Counted from the stretch's first letter, positions 18,765 to 27,798 are shown. The stretch is DNA of 42,761 nucleotides from Deltaproteobacteria bacterium (GCA_016187835.1 JACPIY010000059.1:1-42761), one strand, 5' to 3'. Made by a program: numbers and translations. Notes: generated from the sequence alone by a model not told the origin.

Positions 18765-19853
18765 CTACTGAGCAGTCTTAAACGCCTGGCGAACCTCATT
18801 GTACTCATCTTCATTCTGTACCGGCTCCCACCACATAATCTTTTTTGAAGCCTCAACTATGTAATTCGGATCGTCAATGTGCGTGAACACCTTCTCTTCA
18901 GGGGTCATAAGAGCAGCAGCATTAGGATTTACTACAAAGTATGTGGTTACTCTGTGAACAGCCACTTGCCCCTCAGGACTGATGGCGAAATTTATCCATT
19001 TCTCAGCCATATCCTTATTTTTGGTTCCTTTTACTACCATCCACTGATCTATCCACCCTGAAGTAGCCGGATCAGGGATGCACTCCGCAACCGGAACACC
19101 TTGCTTTTTGAGATCACTGGTTATAAGGGGCCAGGAGATCGAGGCTACAACCTCTTTATTTGCTATCAGGTTTGTAAGCTCACCGGCTGTTGACCAAAAT
19201 GCTCTTATCTGTGGTCTCCACTCAACAAGAAGCTTCTTTGCCTCTTCGAGCTTCCCTTTATCCATGGAATAAGGATTATAACCGAGAAGGATTCCAGCCT
19301 GGTATACAGCGGTATTATCCTCTCCCGGGACAGAAAGTTTCCCTTTGTATTTAGGGTCCTTAAAGATGTCCCAAGAAGGACAACTATCAAAAACATCCGT
19401 GCGATAGGTAACGGGGTCAGGTCCCCAGGTGTAGTTTACACCGTAGACATTTCCATCCTTTTTGTTGTACTCCAGATTTCTAAAGAACTCGAATATATCA
19501 TTGTAATTGGGAATGTTTTTAAGGTTTACCGGCTCAACAAGGTCGGCATCTATCATACGCTTTGGCAGGTTACTTGAAAGAGCAACCAGGTCGTAGGCAG
19601 ATGCCCCGCCTGCCTTTACCTTTGCAAAAAACTCATCCATACCCCCAACATATGTGCCCTTTACTTCAGCACCGTACTTCTCTTCGAACACCTTTGTGAA
19701 GGACTTGTCTGTATAGCCCTCCCAAACGAGCGCGCTTAAAGTGACCTTAGCCGCCTTAGAAGGACTGTCATATAGAAGCCCAACCAAAACCAGAGCTAAT
19801 GAGAGTAAAGTCACAATCCCCGCTATCCCTTTACTTCTTACTTGTCTCTTCAT
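18765..19853 (-). CDS. potD: Extracellular solute-binding protein, spermidine/putrescine type (PotD-like)
   Basis: Signal-like N-terminus MKRQVRSKGIAGIVTLLSLALVLVGL; KVTLSALVWEGYTDKSFTKVFEEKYGAEV. ATG 19853 has AAGGAGGT upstream, preferred over the ORF-track start at 19916. Confidence 0.85.
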   Translation of the reverse strand: MKRQVRSKGIAGIVTLLSLALVLVGLLYDSPSKAAKVTLSALVWEGYTDKSFTKVFEEKYGAEVKGTYVGGMDEFFAKVKAGGASAYDLVALSSNLPKRMIDADLVEPVNLKNIPNYNDIFEFFRNLEYNKKDGNVYGVNYTWGPDPVTYRTDVFDSCPSWDIFKDPKYKGKLSVPGEDNTAVYQAGILLGYNPYSMDKGKLEEAKKLLVEWRPQIRAFWSTAGELTNLIANKEVVASISWPLITSDLKKQGVPVAECIPDPATSGWIDQWMVVKGTKNKDMAEKWINFAISPEGQVAVHRVTTYFVVNPNAAALMTPEEKVFTHIDDPNYIVEASKKIMWWEPVQNEDEYNEVRQAFKTAQ

Positions 19854-19879
19854 CACACGTACCTCCTTAATTAAGGATT

Positions 19880-21046
19880 TTAATTTTTTAAAACTATTGC
19901 ATCTTCTGTTTTCCAACAGAAATATACAGAATCGCCAATCCCAAAACTTAGAAGAAGTGCATCCCCTCCCCGCGCCTCGGCTTTTACCTCTTGGTCGTTA
20001 TCTAAAGCTACAATGTAATTAACGATAGCCCCTTCGTAAATAGTTTCGATGAGCTTTCCAGTAACACGGTTTATATCGTTTGCTCCCTCAGTGCCCTTAA
20101 ATAAAAAGACCCTCTCAGGTCTGATACCAACCGTTATACTTTGGCCTAAAGGGATTTTCCCCTTAGTCTTTACAAGCACCTCACCCAAACGGTCAATCTG
20201 CACGATCGCTCTTTCACTTTCCGCCCGAATTACCTTCCCGTCAAGGAAATTCATCTCCCCTATAAATCCCGCGGCAAACCGTGTGGCAGGATTTTCGTAA
20301 ATTTCCCTTGGCGTCCCGATCTGAACTATTTTTCCCTGGTCCAGAATTAGGATTCTATCGGAAACACTCAGCGCTTCTCCCTGGTCGTGAGTTACATAAA
20401 TAAAGGTTGCGCCTATTCTTTCATGAAGATTCTTAAGTTCTATAAGAAGGTGTTGTCTAATTTTGAGGTCAAGCGCGCTGAGAGGCTCGTCAAGAAGAAG
20501 AACCTTAGGTTCTTTTATCAATGCCCTCCCAAGTGCAACACGCTGTTTCATTCCACCCGAAAGATGGTGAGGCTCACTCTTCTCCCACTCTTCGAGCTTC
20601 ATAAGCTTTAACATGTTTTGAACCTTTTGTTTTATAACCTCTTTTTTAACACCGTCAACCTTGAGACCGTATGCTATATTGTCAAAGACATTCATGTGGG
20701 GGAAAAGTGCATAGTTTTGAAACACAGTGTTTACGTTTTTTCTTTTGTGTGGAGGAATACCATTTATTCTATCACCAAGTATGTAGACATTACCCTGGTC
20801 CGGCTCTTCAAAACCACCGATAATTTTTAATATTGTAGTTTTCCCACTTCCTGAAGGTCCGAGAAAGGAAAAAAGCTCACCCTTATTTACCTCAAACGAA
20901 ACATTATCAAGGGCATAAAAATCTCCATATTTCTTTGTAACATTTTCAAATATGATTGCAGGCTCCTCAGAAGACAAAGATATCGGCTCGCTTTCTCGGT
21001 TAAGGTTTGTGTTTTCTTTTATTCCTAAGAAGTTCTCTTGACTCAT
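19880..21046 (-). CDS. potA: ABC transporter ATP-binding protein (PotA-like)
   Basis: Walker A GPSGSGKTT, signature LSGGMKQRVALGRAL, Walker B VLLLDEPLSALD, C-terminal TOBE-like domain. Confidence 0.9.
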   Translation of the reverse strand: MSQENFLGIKENTNLNRESEPISLSSEEPAIIFENVTKKYGDFYALDNVSFEVNKGELFSFLGPSGSGKTTILKIIGGFEEPDQGNVYILGDRINGIPPHKRKNVNTVFQNYALFPHMNVFDNIAYGLKVDGVKKEVIKQKVQNMLKLMKLEEWEKSEPHHLSGGMKQRVALGRALIKEPKVLLLDEPLSALDLKIRQHLLIELKNLHERIGATFIYVTHDQGEALSVSDRILILDQGKIVQIGTPREIYENPATRFAAGFIGEMNFLDGKVIRAESERAIVQIDRLGEVLVKTKGKIPLGQSITVGIRPERVFLFKGTEGANDINRVTGKLIETIYEGAIVNYIVALDNDQEVKAEARGGDALLLSFGIGDSVYFCWKTEDAIVLKN

Positions 21047-21060
21047 CTAATAAAACTAAA

Positions 21061-21152
21061 AAGTCCAAATCTCAAATCACAAATTCCAAACAAGTCCAAA
21101 ATCCAAAATTCAGAACATTTGGTGCTTGTAATTTGATCATTGGAGCTTGTTT
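21061..21152. repeat. Family II AT-rich inverted repeat (inverse orientation to 17731-17830)
   Basis: Reverse complement shares the 31-nt string GATTTTGGACTTGTTTGGAATTTGTGATTTG with 17785-17815. Confidence 0.85.
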
Positions 21153-22632
21153 ATCCTGAATACCACCCGAGCGGCCCTTCGTTGAGGTTGATGGTAACCT
21201 GCTTCAACTGTGTGTATTCTTCGACTGCGTATTTCCCAAGCTCCCTACCAATTCCACTCTGCTTATATCCACCCCAGGGAAGTTGATTGAAACATGGTTG
21301 TGATGAATTAACCCAAATGATCCCGGCTCTAAGCTCTTTCACAATTCTGAACGCTCTGTTTATATCTTTCGTAAACACTCCGCCTGCAAGACCGTATCTT
21401 GTGGCATTAGCAAGCTCTACCGCTTCTTCTTCATCCGAAAATTTTATAACCGTAAGCACCGGACCAAAGATTTCGTCTTGTACGATTTTCATATTGTTTT
21501 TAGCATTAGTGAAGACCGTTGGGGTGACATAAAAACCTTTCTTGAATTTACCCTTTTCCAGTCTCTGCCCACCATATGCGATTTCTGCCCCTTCTTTCTT
21601 TCCAAGGTCTATATAGTGCAACACTTTCTTTAACTGTTTTTCCGAAGCAATTGGCCCCATCTCAGTGGCTTCGTCCATTGGGTTTCCAACTCTTACCTTT
21701 TTAGCCTTTGTAGAAAGCTCTTCTACAAACCTGTCATGGATTTTATCCTGAACATAAAGCCTCGACGTAGCGGAACAGACTTCTCCCTGATTTACAAAAA
21801 TCCCAAACTGCACCCACTCCGCCGCAACCGGAAGATCAACATCGTCAAACACAATCATCGGGGATTTGCCGCCGAGTTCAAGAGAGATTTTCTTGACGTT
21901 TCCTGAAGCGGCTATCATCAACTGCTTTCCTACTTCAGTGCTCCCGGTAAAAGCAATCTTATCCACGTATTCATTCTTTGCAAGCTCCATTCCGGCGACA
22001 GGACCAAGACCGTTTATTACGTTCACGACCCCATCCGGAAATCCTACTTCCTTAATCAATTTACAAAGATCAAGTGCCGTAAGCGGCGTGATTTCCGCTG
22101 GCTTTAAAACACAGCAGTTACCCGTGGCAAGAGCTGGGGCAAGCTTCCATGCAGCCATAAGCAGCGGATAGTTCCAGGGAATAATCTGACCCACAACGCC
22201 GACAGGTTCTCTGATCACCATCGCAAAAATATTAGGGTCCGGAACAGGAACAATATCCCCGTTTATTTTATCTGCAAGACCTCCGTAGAACTCAAAACAG
22301 TCTGCGGCATCGCTTATATCGGCTCTCGCCTCCCTTATGGGCTTTCCGGTGTTTTGAGTTTCAAGCTGAGCGAATTCTTCTGCATGGTCCCTAATCGCAC
22401 GGGCGAGCGCGAAAAGGAGTTTTCCGCGCTCAACCTGGCTAATTTTCCTCCAGGGACCTTTGTCAAATGCGCGTCTTGCAGCCATTACCGCATTTCTTGT
22501 ATCTTCTTCGTCGGCAAGAGGGACCTGAGCTATAACTTTTCCATTGGCAGGATTTATAACATCCCAGGTCTCCTTCGTGTGAGAAGAAACCCACTTGCCG
22601 TCAACAAACATTTTGTATTTTTTGACTGCCAT
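21151..22632 (-). CDS. Aldehyde dehydrogenase family protein (betaine/gamma-aminobutyraldehyde dehydrogenase-like)
   Basis: FVDGKWV...PWNYPLLMAAWKLAPALATGNCCVLKPAE, ELGGKSPMIVFDDVD, NQGEVCSA, EIFGPVLTV. ATG 22632 (MAVKKYKMFVDGKW) preferred over 22713, whose extension runs into a REP-like element. Confidence 0.93.
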   Translation of the reverse strand: MAVKKYKMFVDGKWVSSHTKETWDVINPANGKVIAQVPLADEEDTRNAVMAARRAFDKGPWRKISQVERGKLLFALARAIRDHAEEFAQLETQNTGKPIREARADISDAADCFEFYGGLADKINGDIVPVPDPNIFAMVIREPVGVVGQIIPWNYPLLMAAWKLAPALATGNCCVLKPAEITPLTALDLCKLIKEVGFPDGVVNVINGLGPVAGMELAKNEYVDKIAFTGSTEVGKQLMIAASGNVKKISLELGGKSPMIVFDDVDLPVAAEWVQFGIFVNQGEVCSATSRLYVQDKIHDRFVEELSTKAKKVRVGNPMDEATEMGPIASEKQLKKVLHYIDLGKKEGAEIAYGGQRLEKGKFKKGFYVTPTVFTNAKNNMKIVQDEIFGPVLTVIKFSDEEEAVELANATRYGLAGGVFTKDINRAFRIVKELRAGIIWVNSSQPCFNQLPWGGYKQSGIGRELGKYAVEEYTQLKQVTINLNEGPLGWYSG

Positions 22633-22669
22633 CGGGATCACCCCCCCTTTTTTAATTGTCGTTATTTTT

Positions 22670-22726
22670 GTAGGGGCAACCCTTGCGGTTGCCCACATAA
22701 AGGGCGGGTGCAAGACCCGCCCCTAC
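22670..22726. repeat. Double REP-like hairpin, family I
   Basis: GTAGGGGCAACC CTTGC GGTTGCCC ACATAAA GGGCGGGT GCAAG ACCCGCCCCTAC: two hairpins inside shared outer GTAGGGGC/GCCCCTAC ends. Confidence 0.85.
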
Positions 22727-22815
22727 ATACTGAATTATTTAACCTGAGACCAACAAGCTCATAGGACGATTATAACAATTTCTCATAGTTACTTCTAGGC
22801 TTTCCCCCAGGAATT

Positions 22816-24156
22816 TCATTTATCAACCTTGCCTACGGCATTTTCTAGAATATCCAAACCTCTGTTCAGAAGCTCTTCGGTTATTATCAGAGGAACTAAA
22901 AGCCTTATCACATTATCGTATACACCCGCTTTAAGTATCACCAATCCGTTTTTATAAGACTCCTTAATCACCTCTGCTGTTTCTTCCTTTGCGGGCTCTT
23001 TTGTAGCCCTATCTCTAACCAGTTCAATGGCTGCCATCGCTCCAAGTCCTCGAGCATCTCCGACGATGTTGTATTCCTCATGCATATTTTTGAGTCTTTC
23101 ATTTATTATCTTGCCAACCTTGCGGGCATGTTCCATAAACCCCCTCCTTTGAATTATTTCAATTGCCTGGAGTGCAGCAATACATGAAAGCGGGTTTCCT
23201 CCAAATGTTCCACCGAGCGACCCGACATCAGAAGCATCTAAGATCTCCGCTCTTCCGGTGACTGCCCCAAGTGGAAGCCCGGCAGCAATCGATTTCCCCA
23301 TGGTAATTATGTCAGGCTCTAGGTTGTAGTGATTTACGGCGAACATCTCACCTGTTCTACCGAATCCAGTCTGTACCTCATCAACTATGAAGACGATTCC
23401 ATGCTCTTTGCAAATCTTAGCTATGCCAGGGAGAAACTCAGGTGGGGGTACTATAAATCCGCCCTCACCAGTAACCGGTTCTATAATTACGGCTGCGATC
23501 TCCTCCGGATCCATATGAGTTTTAAAAAAGCTCTTGAAATGATCAAGGCTCGCTTCAGCGCAATTCGAGTATTCGCTTCCAAACGAACAACGATATGGAT
23601 AAGCATAAGGCATACGGTAAACCTCAGGGGCAAAAGGACCGAATCCGAATTTGTAGGGTCGTATCTTGCTTGTGAGGGTCATCCCAATAAGGGTTCTTCC
23701 GTGAAACGCATGCTCAAAGGTGACGACGGCCTTTCTTTTCGTATAATACCTTGCGACTTTAATTGCATTTTCCACAGCCTCTGCTCCGCTATTTACGAGT
23801 ACAGTTTTTTTGGGGAAATTGCCTGGGGTAATCTCAGCGAGCTTTTCGGCAAGACGTACATAAGGCTCGTACATAAACACGTGAAAACAGGTATGGAGAT
23901 ACTTTTCTATCTGCTCTCCAAGAGCCTCAATTATTTCCTTTCTCGAGTGTCCGACGTTAACCGTTGCAAGCCCGCTAGCAAAATCTATAAAGGTATTTCC
24001 GTCTACATCTGTTATCAGAGCGTCCTTGGCTCTTTCTATAAAAGATGGAACAACATTAAAAACGCCCCTGGCTACATATTTCTCTCTGCGCTCAATCATC
24101 TTTTTTGCTTTCGGTCCGGGGATTTCGGTTTTTAAATTTTCCTTTAGCTCACTCAT
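22816..24156 (-). CDS. Class III aminotransferase (4-aminobutyrate/putrescine-type)
   Basis: FIDFASGLATVNVGHSRKEI, NSGAEAVENAIKVARYYT, VIIEPVTGEGGFIVPPPEFL, FIVDEVQTGFGRTGEMFA, MGKSIAAGLPLGAV. Confidence 0.92.
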   Translation of the reverse strand: MSELKENLKTEIPGPKAKKMIERREKYVARGVFNVVPSFIERAKDALITDVDGNTFIDFASGLATVNVGHSRKEIIEALGEQIEKYLHTCFHVFMYEPYVRLAEKLAEITPGNFPKKTVLVNSGAEAVENAIKVARYYTKRKAVVTFEHAFHGRTLIGMTLTSKIRPYKFGFGPFAPEVYRMPYAYPYRCSFGSEYSNCAEASLDHFKSFFKTHMDPEEIAAVIIEPVTGEGGFIVPPPEFLPGIAKICKEHGIVFIVDEVQTGFGRTGEMFAVNHYNLEPDIITMGKSIAAGLPLGAVTGRAEILDASDVGSLGGTFGGNPLSCIAALQAIEIIQRRGFMEHARKVGKIINERLKNMHEEYNIVGDARGLGAMAAIELVRDRATKEPAKEETAEVIKESYKNGLVILKAGVYDNVIRLLVPLIITEELLNRGLDILENAVGKVDK

Positions 24157-24336
24157 ACTTTCATCTCCTCGATAAAATCTAATGTATGCAATATCTTAGT
24201 TCGGATTTTGCATATTACATTTTATACGTCAAAAAATCAACACGTAACGAACTCGGGTTTGGGATTTGTTTCATGAGGGCTTTCTTGCTAATCCGTTTCA
24301 GCTTCGCTCTTGTGAGGTTGATGAGTAGGTGGAGGT

Positions 24337-24378
24337 GAGCGGGAAGTGTTGATCGCGAGAATAGCTCGCTTCCCGCTC
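24337..24378. repeat. Inverted repeat at edge of a GC-rich segment
   Basis: GAGCGGGAAG (24337-24346) / CTTCCCGCTC (24369-24378). Confidence 0.6.
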
Positions 24379-24408
24379 CTCTGTAATGGCTCGCCGGCAA
24401 CGCCTCGG

Positions 24409-24681
24409 TTACGCCGACCAGTCAAACTTCGGCAACGCGCGGCCGGTTTCGAGAAGACTCTTCAGTCCGCTGAGGATCAACGGCCAGCCGCGTCGGCCGC
24501 CTTCGAGGTATTTGTCTTCGATGGGCTCGGGGTGGAACTCGCTCATCGTAAGCCTCACGACGTCGCCCAAGGGGTCAAGCTCGAACGTGACGATCGCCTC
24601 CGGCAGATTGTGTCGGTATTCTTCTAGCCACTCGAGATGCCAGGTGACCGAGAGCCGTCGCGGCGGGTCGCACTCGAGCAC
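24409..24681 (-). pseudogene. AHSA1/SRPBCC-domain protein, 5'-truncated fragment
   Basis: VLECDPPRRLSVTWHLEWLEEYRHNLPEAIVTFELDPLGDVVRLTMSEFHPEP...GGRRGWPLILSGLKSLLETG. The N-terminal half of the fold is missing and an in-frame TGA lies just upstream. Confidence 0.65.
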
Positions 24682-24687
24682 CTTGCC

Positions 24688-24722
24688 CTGTCATTCCAGA
24701 TTGCTTCGAGGTGGAATCCAGA
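24688..24722. repeat. Family III repeat fragment
   Basis: CTGTCATTCCAGATTGCTTCGAGGTGGAATCCAG at the edge of the AHSA1 fragment; resembles the TGTCATTCC...GAAGCAAT elements elsewhere. Confidence 0.5.
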
Positions 24723-24897
24723 AATTTATGAATAGGAAACGTTACGCTTCGGAGTTCTAAAGAAAAATTTTTTTTCGTATACCACTCTGAAATTTAAACA
24801 AAAACAATTTGTGAAACCAACCCACTTCCTTGCTAAATTCGCAGCAAAGGTTAACATTTTTAGGCAGTTATCATAAATAGGACAAGGAGTCGTCTTT

Positions 24898-26688
24898 ATG
24901 CTAGAACTTTTGGGAGATTGGAAAAGAACTGACTACTGCGGAAGCCTGGGAATAAAAGACCTGAATCGCGAAGTAATCATCATGGGATGGGTTCAATCGA
25001 AGAGGGATCACGGAGGACTGATATTCGTAGATTTAAGGGATCGGGAAGGGATCATCCAGGTTGTTTTTAACCCGCAGCTCAGCAAAGAATCACATGAAAA
25101 AGCGGGTCTGCTTAAAGATGAATGGATAGTTGCTGTTAAAGGCAATGTAGCAAGGCGTCCCCCTGAAACTTTAAACCCAAATATTCAAACTGGTGAGGTT
25201 GAAGTAATTGCGAATGAGATAAAAATTCTCAACATCGCAAAAGTTCTCCCATTCCCTATCGAGAACGAAATAAATGTAGATGAGCTTCTGAGGATGAAGT
25301 ACAGGTTTTTAGATTTAAGAAGACCTGAGATGAGAAACAATCTCCTTCTTAGGCATGAGATTGTAAGCGCCACAAGAAATTACTTGAACTCCAATGGATT
25401 CATAGAATTAGAAACCCCATACCTTACAAGGTCAACACCCGAAGGAGCAAGGGACTTCCTAGTTCCAAGCAGGCTTAATCCGGGTGAGTTCTACGCCCTT
25501 CCACAATCGCCACAGCTTCTTAAGCAAACGCTCATGATTTCCGGGTTTGACCGCTACTATCAGATTGTGCGCTGCTTTCGAGACGAAGACTTAAGAGCTG
25601 ACCGCCAGCCCGAGTTCACACAGATTGATTTAGAGATGTCATTCGTGAATGAAAATGATGTGATGGAAATAGTCGAAGGAATGCTAAAAGCCATTTTCAA
25701 TGCGGCAAAAGGAATTGATATCACCACCCCTTTTCCTAGAATGAGATACGATGAGGCTATGCTTAAATACGGGAATGACAAGCCGGATATAAGATTCGGT
25801 CTTGAGCTCTCAGATATTACAGGCATATTCCTGGAATCGGGTTTCAAAGTGTTCAGCGATGCTATAAAAAAAGGTGGAATCGTAAAAGCGCTCAATCTTA
25901 AGGGAAAGGGCTCGGAGCTCTCCAGAAAAGAAATAGACGACTTAGTGGAACTTGCAAAAACCTTAGGCGCAAAAGGGCTAGCCTGGATAAGGGTTTCCGA
26001 GGGCGAATGGCAGTCCCCCATAGCCAAATTTCTCAGTGAAGCCGAAAAAGAGGCATTAAAAGAGACCTTAAAGATCGAGGACGGAGATATTGTATTCTTC
26101 GGAGCCGATTCCAGTTACATCGTCAACCTTGTCCTATCAAACCTGAGGCTTCGTCTTGGAGAAAGATTCAACATGCTTGACCATAGCAAATTTGCATTCC
26201 TCTGGATTGTTGATTTCCCTCTTCTTGATTTCGATGAAACCGAGAAACGCTACGTTGCCATGCACCACCCTTTCACATCCCCTAAGGAAGAGGATTTGGA
26301 AGTCCTTGATATAGCTCCCGAAAAAACTAGGGCAAGGGCTTATGACGTTGTCCTAAACGGCGTCGAAATCGGGGGTGGAAGTATAAGAATCCATAGAAGC
26401 GACATTCAGCAAAAGTTATTCGACAAAATCGGACTTGAACCGGAAGAGGCAAGGAAAAAATTCGGATTCCTGCTCGAAGCGCTTGAGTTTGGAGCGCCTC
26501 CGCACGGAGGAATTGCTCTTGGGGTAGATCGTCTTGTAATGCTAATTGCAGGCGAAGATTCAATAAGAGACGTGATTGCCTTCCCAAAAACCCAGAAGGG
26601 AGTCTGCCCGCTCACCGAAGCTCCTTCACCGGTTGATGCGAAACAGCTTCTTGAACTTCAAATAAGAGTAAATTTAAAAGAAAAGTAG
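24898..26688 (+). CDS. aspS: Aspartyl-tRNA synthetase
   Basis: [105 protein letters not shown]. Confidence 0.96.
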   Translation: MLELLGDWKRTDYCGSLGIKDLNREVIIMGWVQSKRDHGGLIFVDLRDREGIIQVVFNPQLSKESHEKAGLLKDEWIVAVKGNVARRPPETLNPNIQTGEVEVIANEIKILNIAKVLPFPIENEINVDELLRMKYRFLDLRRPEMRNNLLLRHEIVSATRNYLNSNGFIELETPYLTRSTPEGARDFLVPSRLNPGEFYALPQSPQLLKQTLMISGFDRYYQIVRCFRDEDLRADRQPEFTQIDLEMSFVNENDVMEIVEGMLKAIFNAAKGIDITTPFPRMRYDEAMLKYGNDKPDIRFGLELSDITGIFLESGFKVFSDAIKKGGIVKALNLKGKGSELSRKEIDDLVELAKTLGAKGLAWIRVSEGEWQSPIAKFLSEAEKEALKETLKIEDGDIVFFGADSSYIVNLVLSNLRLRLGERFNMLDHSKFAFLWIVDFPLLDFDETEKRYVAMHHPFTSPKEEDLEVLDIAPEKTRARAYDVVLNGVEIGGGSIRIHRSDIQQKLFDKIGLEPEEARKKFGFLLEALEFGAPPHGGIALGVDRLVMLIAGEDSIRDVIAFPKTQKGVCPLTEAPSPVDAKQLLELQIRVNLKEK

Positions 26689-26714
26689 GAGCGCCATCCT
26701 TGGCGCAACTCTAC
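26685..26714. repeat. REP-like inverted repeat, family I, overlapping the aspS stop codon
   Basis: GTAGGAGCGCCATCCTTGGCGCAACTCTAC; the aspS TAG stop is at 26686-26688. Confidence 0.65.
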
Positions 26715-26722
26715 GGTTAAGG

Positions 26723-26890
26723 CTATCCACGCGGAGGACTAAACTCACCAAAAAAACCCTGTCCGGTAATCTTGGTAACTTCTTCATACTTAGTGAGCTT
26801 CGGCTCGATGAACGTTAATTTGGCCTCTGTAAAAGGCTTCTTCTCCAACTTCTCTTTCTCAACTTCCTTTCCTTCTGCTTTCTCCGACAT
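26723..26890 (-). CDS. Small 55-aa ORF, RiPP/lasso-leader-like peptide (not in ORF track)
   Basis: CTCAAGGAGGTAAAAATG (strong RBS), then MSEKAEGKEVEKEKLEKKPFTEAKLTFIEPKLTKYEEVTKITGQGFFGEFSPPRG*. The (Y/F)xxPxLxxYxxVxxxTxGxG pattern resembles lasso-peptide leader regions. Confidence 0.6.
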   Translation of the reverse strand: MSEKAEGKEVEKEKLEKKPFTEAKLTFIEPKLTKYEEVTKITGQGFFGEFSPPRG

Positions 26891-26923
26891 TTTTACCTCC
26901 TTGAGATTCTACTCAGATTTTCC

Positions 26924-27092
26924 CCTCCCCCCTTGCGGGGGAGGATTTAAGGTGGTTCATTCATTTTATTCCCCCCATCCTGACCTTCCCCCACAAAATG
27001 GGGGGAAGGGATATTTTTTTATGCGGGGTTGGAAAACCCCGCCTATCGTTATTTGTTCCATGTTGACGATAGTCGGGACATTCTTGTCCCGA
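26924..27092. repeat. Cluster of four consecutive unrelated hairpins
   Basis: 26924-26944 CCTCCCCC/GGGGGAGG; 26984-27009 CCTTCCCCC/GGGGGAAGG; 27023-27042 GCGGGGTT/AACCCCGC; 27073-27092 TCGGGACA/TGTCCCGA. Confidence 0.75.
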
Positions 27093-27108
27093 TATCTACA
27101 AACACTCA

Positions 27109-27708
27109 TTACTCCTCCCCTTCATACTGCGAGGGGTCAAACTCAAATTTAAATGGCTCCGGTTCTGAAACCTCTTCTTCAGCAGATTCCTCGTCTCCAG
27201 CTTCTGTTTGCGGAACCTCTTCTTCCACTTCTACAACTTCTTCCTCACCCAATTCCGGTTCCGCTAATTCTTCCTCTTCTTCCTCTTTAATTTCAGTCTC
27301 TGTAGATAGCGTTTCTCCTTTCCCCTTTAGGAACAACAGTATTTTTGTAATTTTTGATTCCTTCTTCTCCGAGTCACGTATATACGCCATATCCGCATAT
27401 TCCCTCAGCCTCTCTATGACTGTTTCAAGGGGGAGCTTCTCAATCTGCAAAGTAACCTTCTGTTCCACTGGAATTTTAGAAATCACCTTAATTCCCATCC
27501 TGCTGCCTATATCTTCAACAATCTCTTTTAACGGCGCGTCCTTTGCTTTAAGGGAAATCAGGCTGTCTTTTATAGTGAGGACAAAGCTGAATTCTGGCTT
27601 TTGCTCTTCTTTTGATTTATTGGTTTCGTTTCCGAATGAGGAGGATGGGATTATGAGCAGGAAGGCAATAACCCAAAGAAGCTTATGTATTCCCTTTGTA
27701 TTGCGCAT
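27109..27708 (-). CDS. Exported protein with secretin/TonB short N-terminal (STN)-like domain and acidic C-terminus
   Basis: Signal-like N-terminus LLWVIAFLLIIPSSSFG; ISLKAKDAPLKEIVEDIGSRMGIKVISKIPVEQKVTLQIEKLPLETVIERL; Glu-rich tail. Confidence 0.6.
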   Translation of the reverse strand: MRNTKGIHKLLWVIAFLLIIPSSSFGNETNKSKEEQKPEFSFVLTIKDSLISLKAKDAPLKEIVEDIGSRMGIKVISKIPVEQKVTLQIEKLPLETVIERLREYADMAYIRDSEKKESKITKILLFLKGKGETLSTETEIKEEEEEELAEPELGEEEVVEVEEEVPQTEAGDEESAEEEVSEPEPFKFEFDPSQYEGEE

Positions 27709-27769
27709 GCGATTTGACTCCTTTAAAAAACCTACTCCCCGTTGCGGGCTTGTCGTGAGGATTAATGTA

Positions 27770-27791
27770 GAGACGCCATTAATGGCGTCTC
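27770..27791. repeat. Perfect palindrome, family I variant
   Basis: GAGACGCCATTAATGGCGTCTC within GTAGAGACGCC...GGCGTCTCAC. Confidence 0.8.
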
Positions 27792-27798
27792 ACAAAAC

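Noticed and set aside
23329-24135. 268-aa plus-strand ORF
   Set aside because: Fully antisense to a well-supported class III aminotransferase; no recognisable domain.
24215-24400. 61-aa minus-strand ORF near the GC-rich island
   Set aside because: No recognisable domain; spans an inverted repeat and the composition boundary.
25560-26027. 155-aa minus-strand ORF
   Set aside because: Antisense shadow of aspS.
26772-27152. 126-aa plus-strand ORF in the track
   Set aside because: Antisense to the 55-aa ORF with a strong RBS and running through four hairpins; protein composition is low-complexity.
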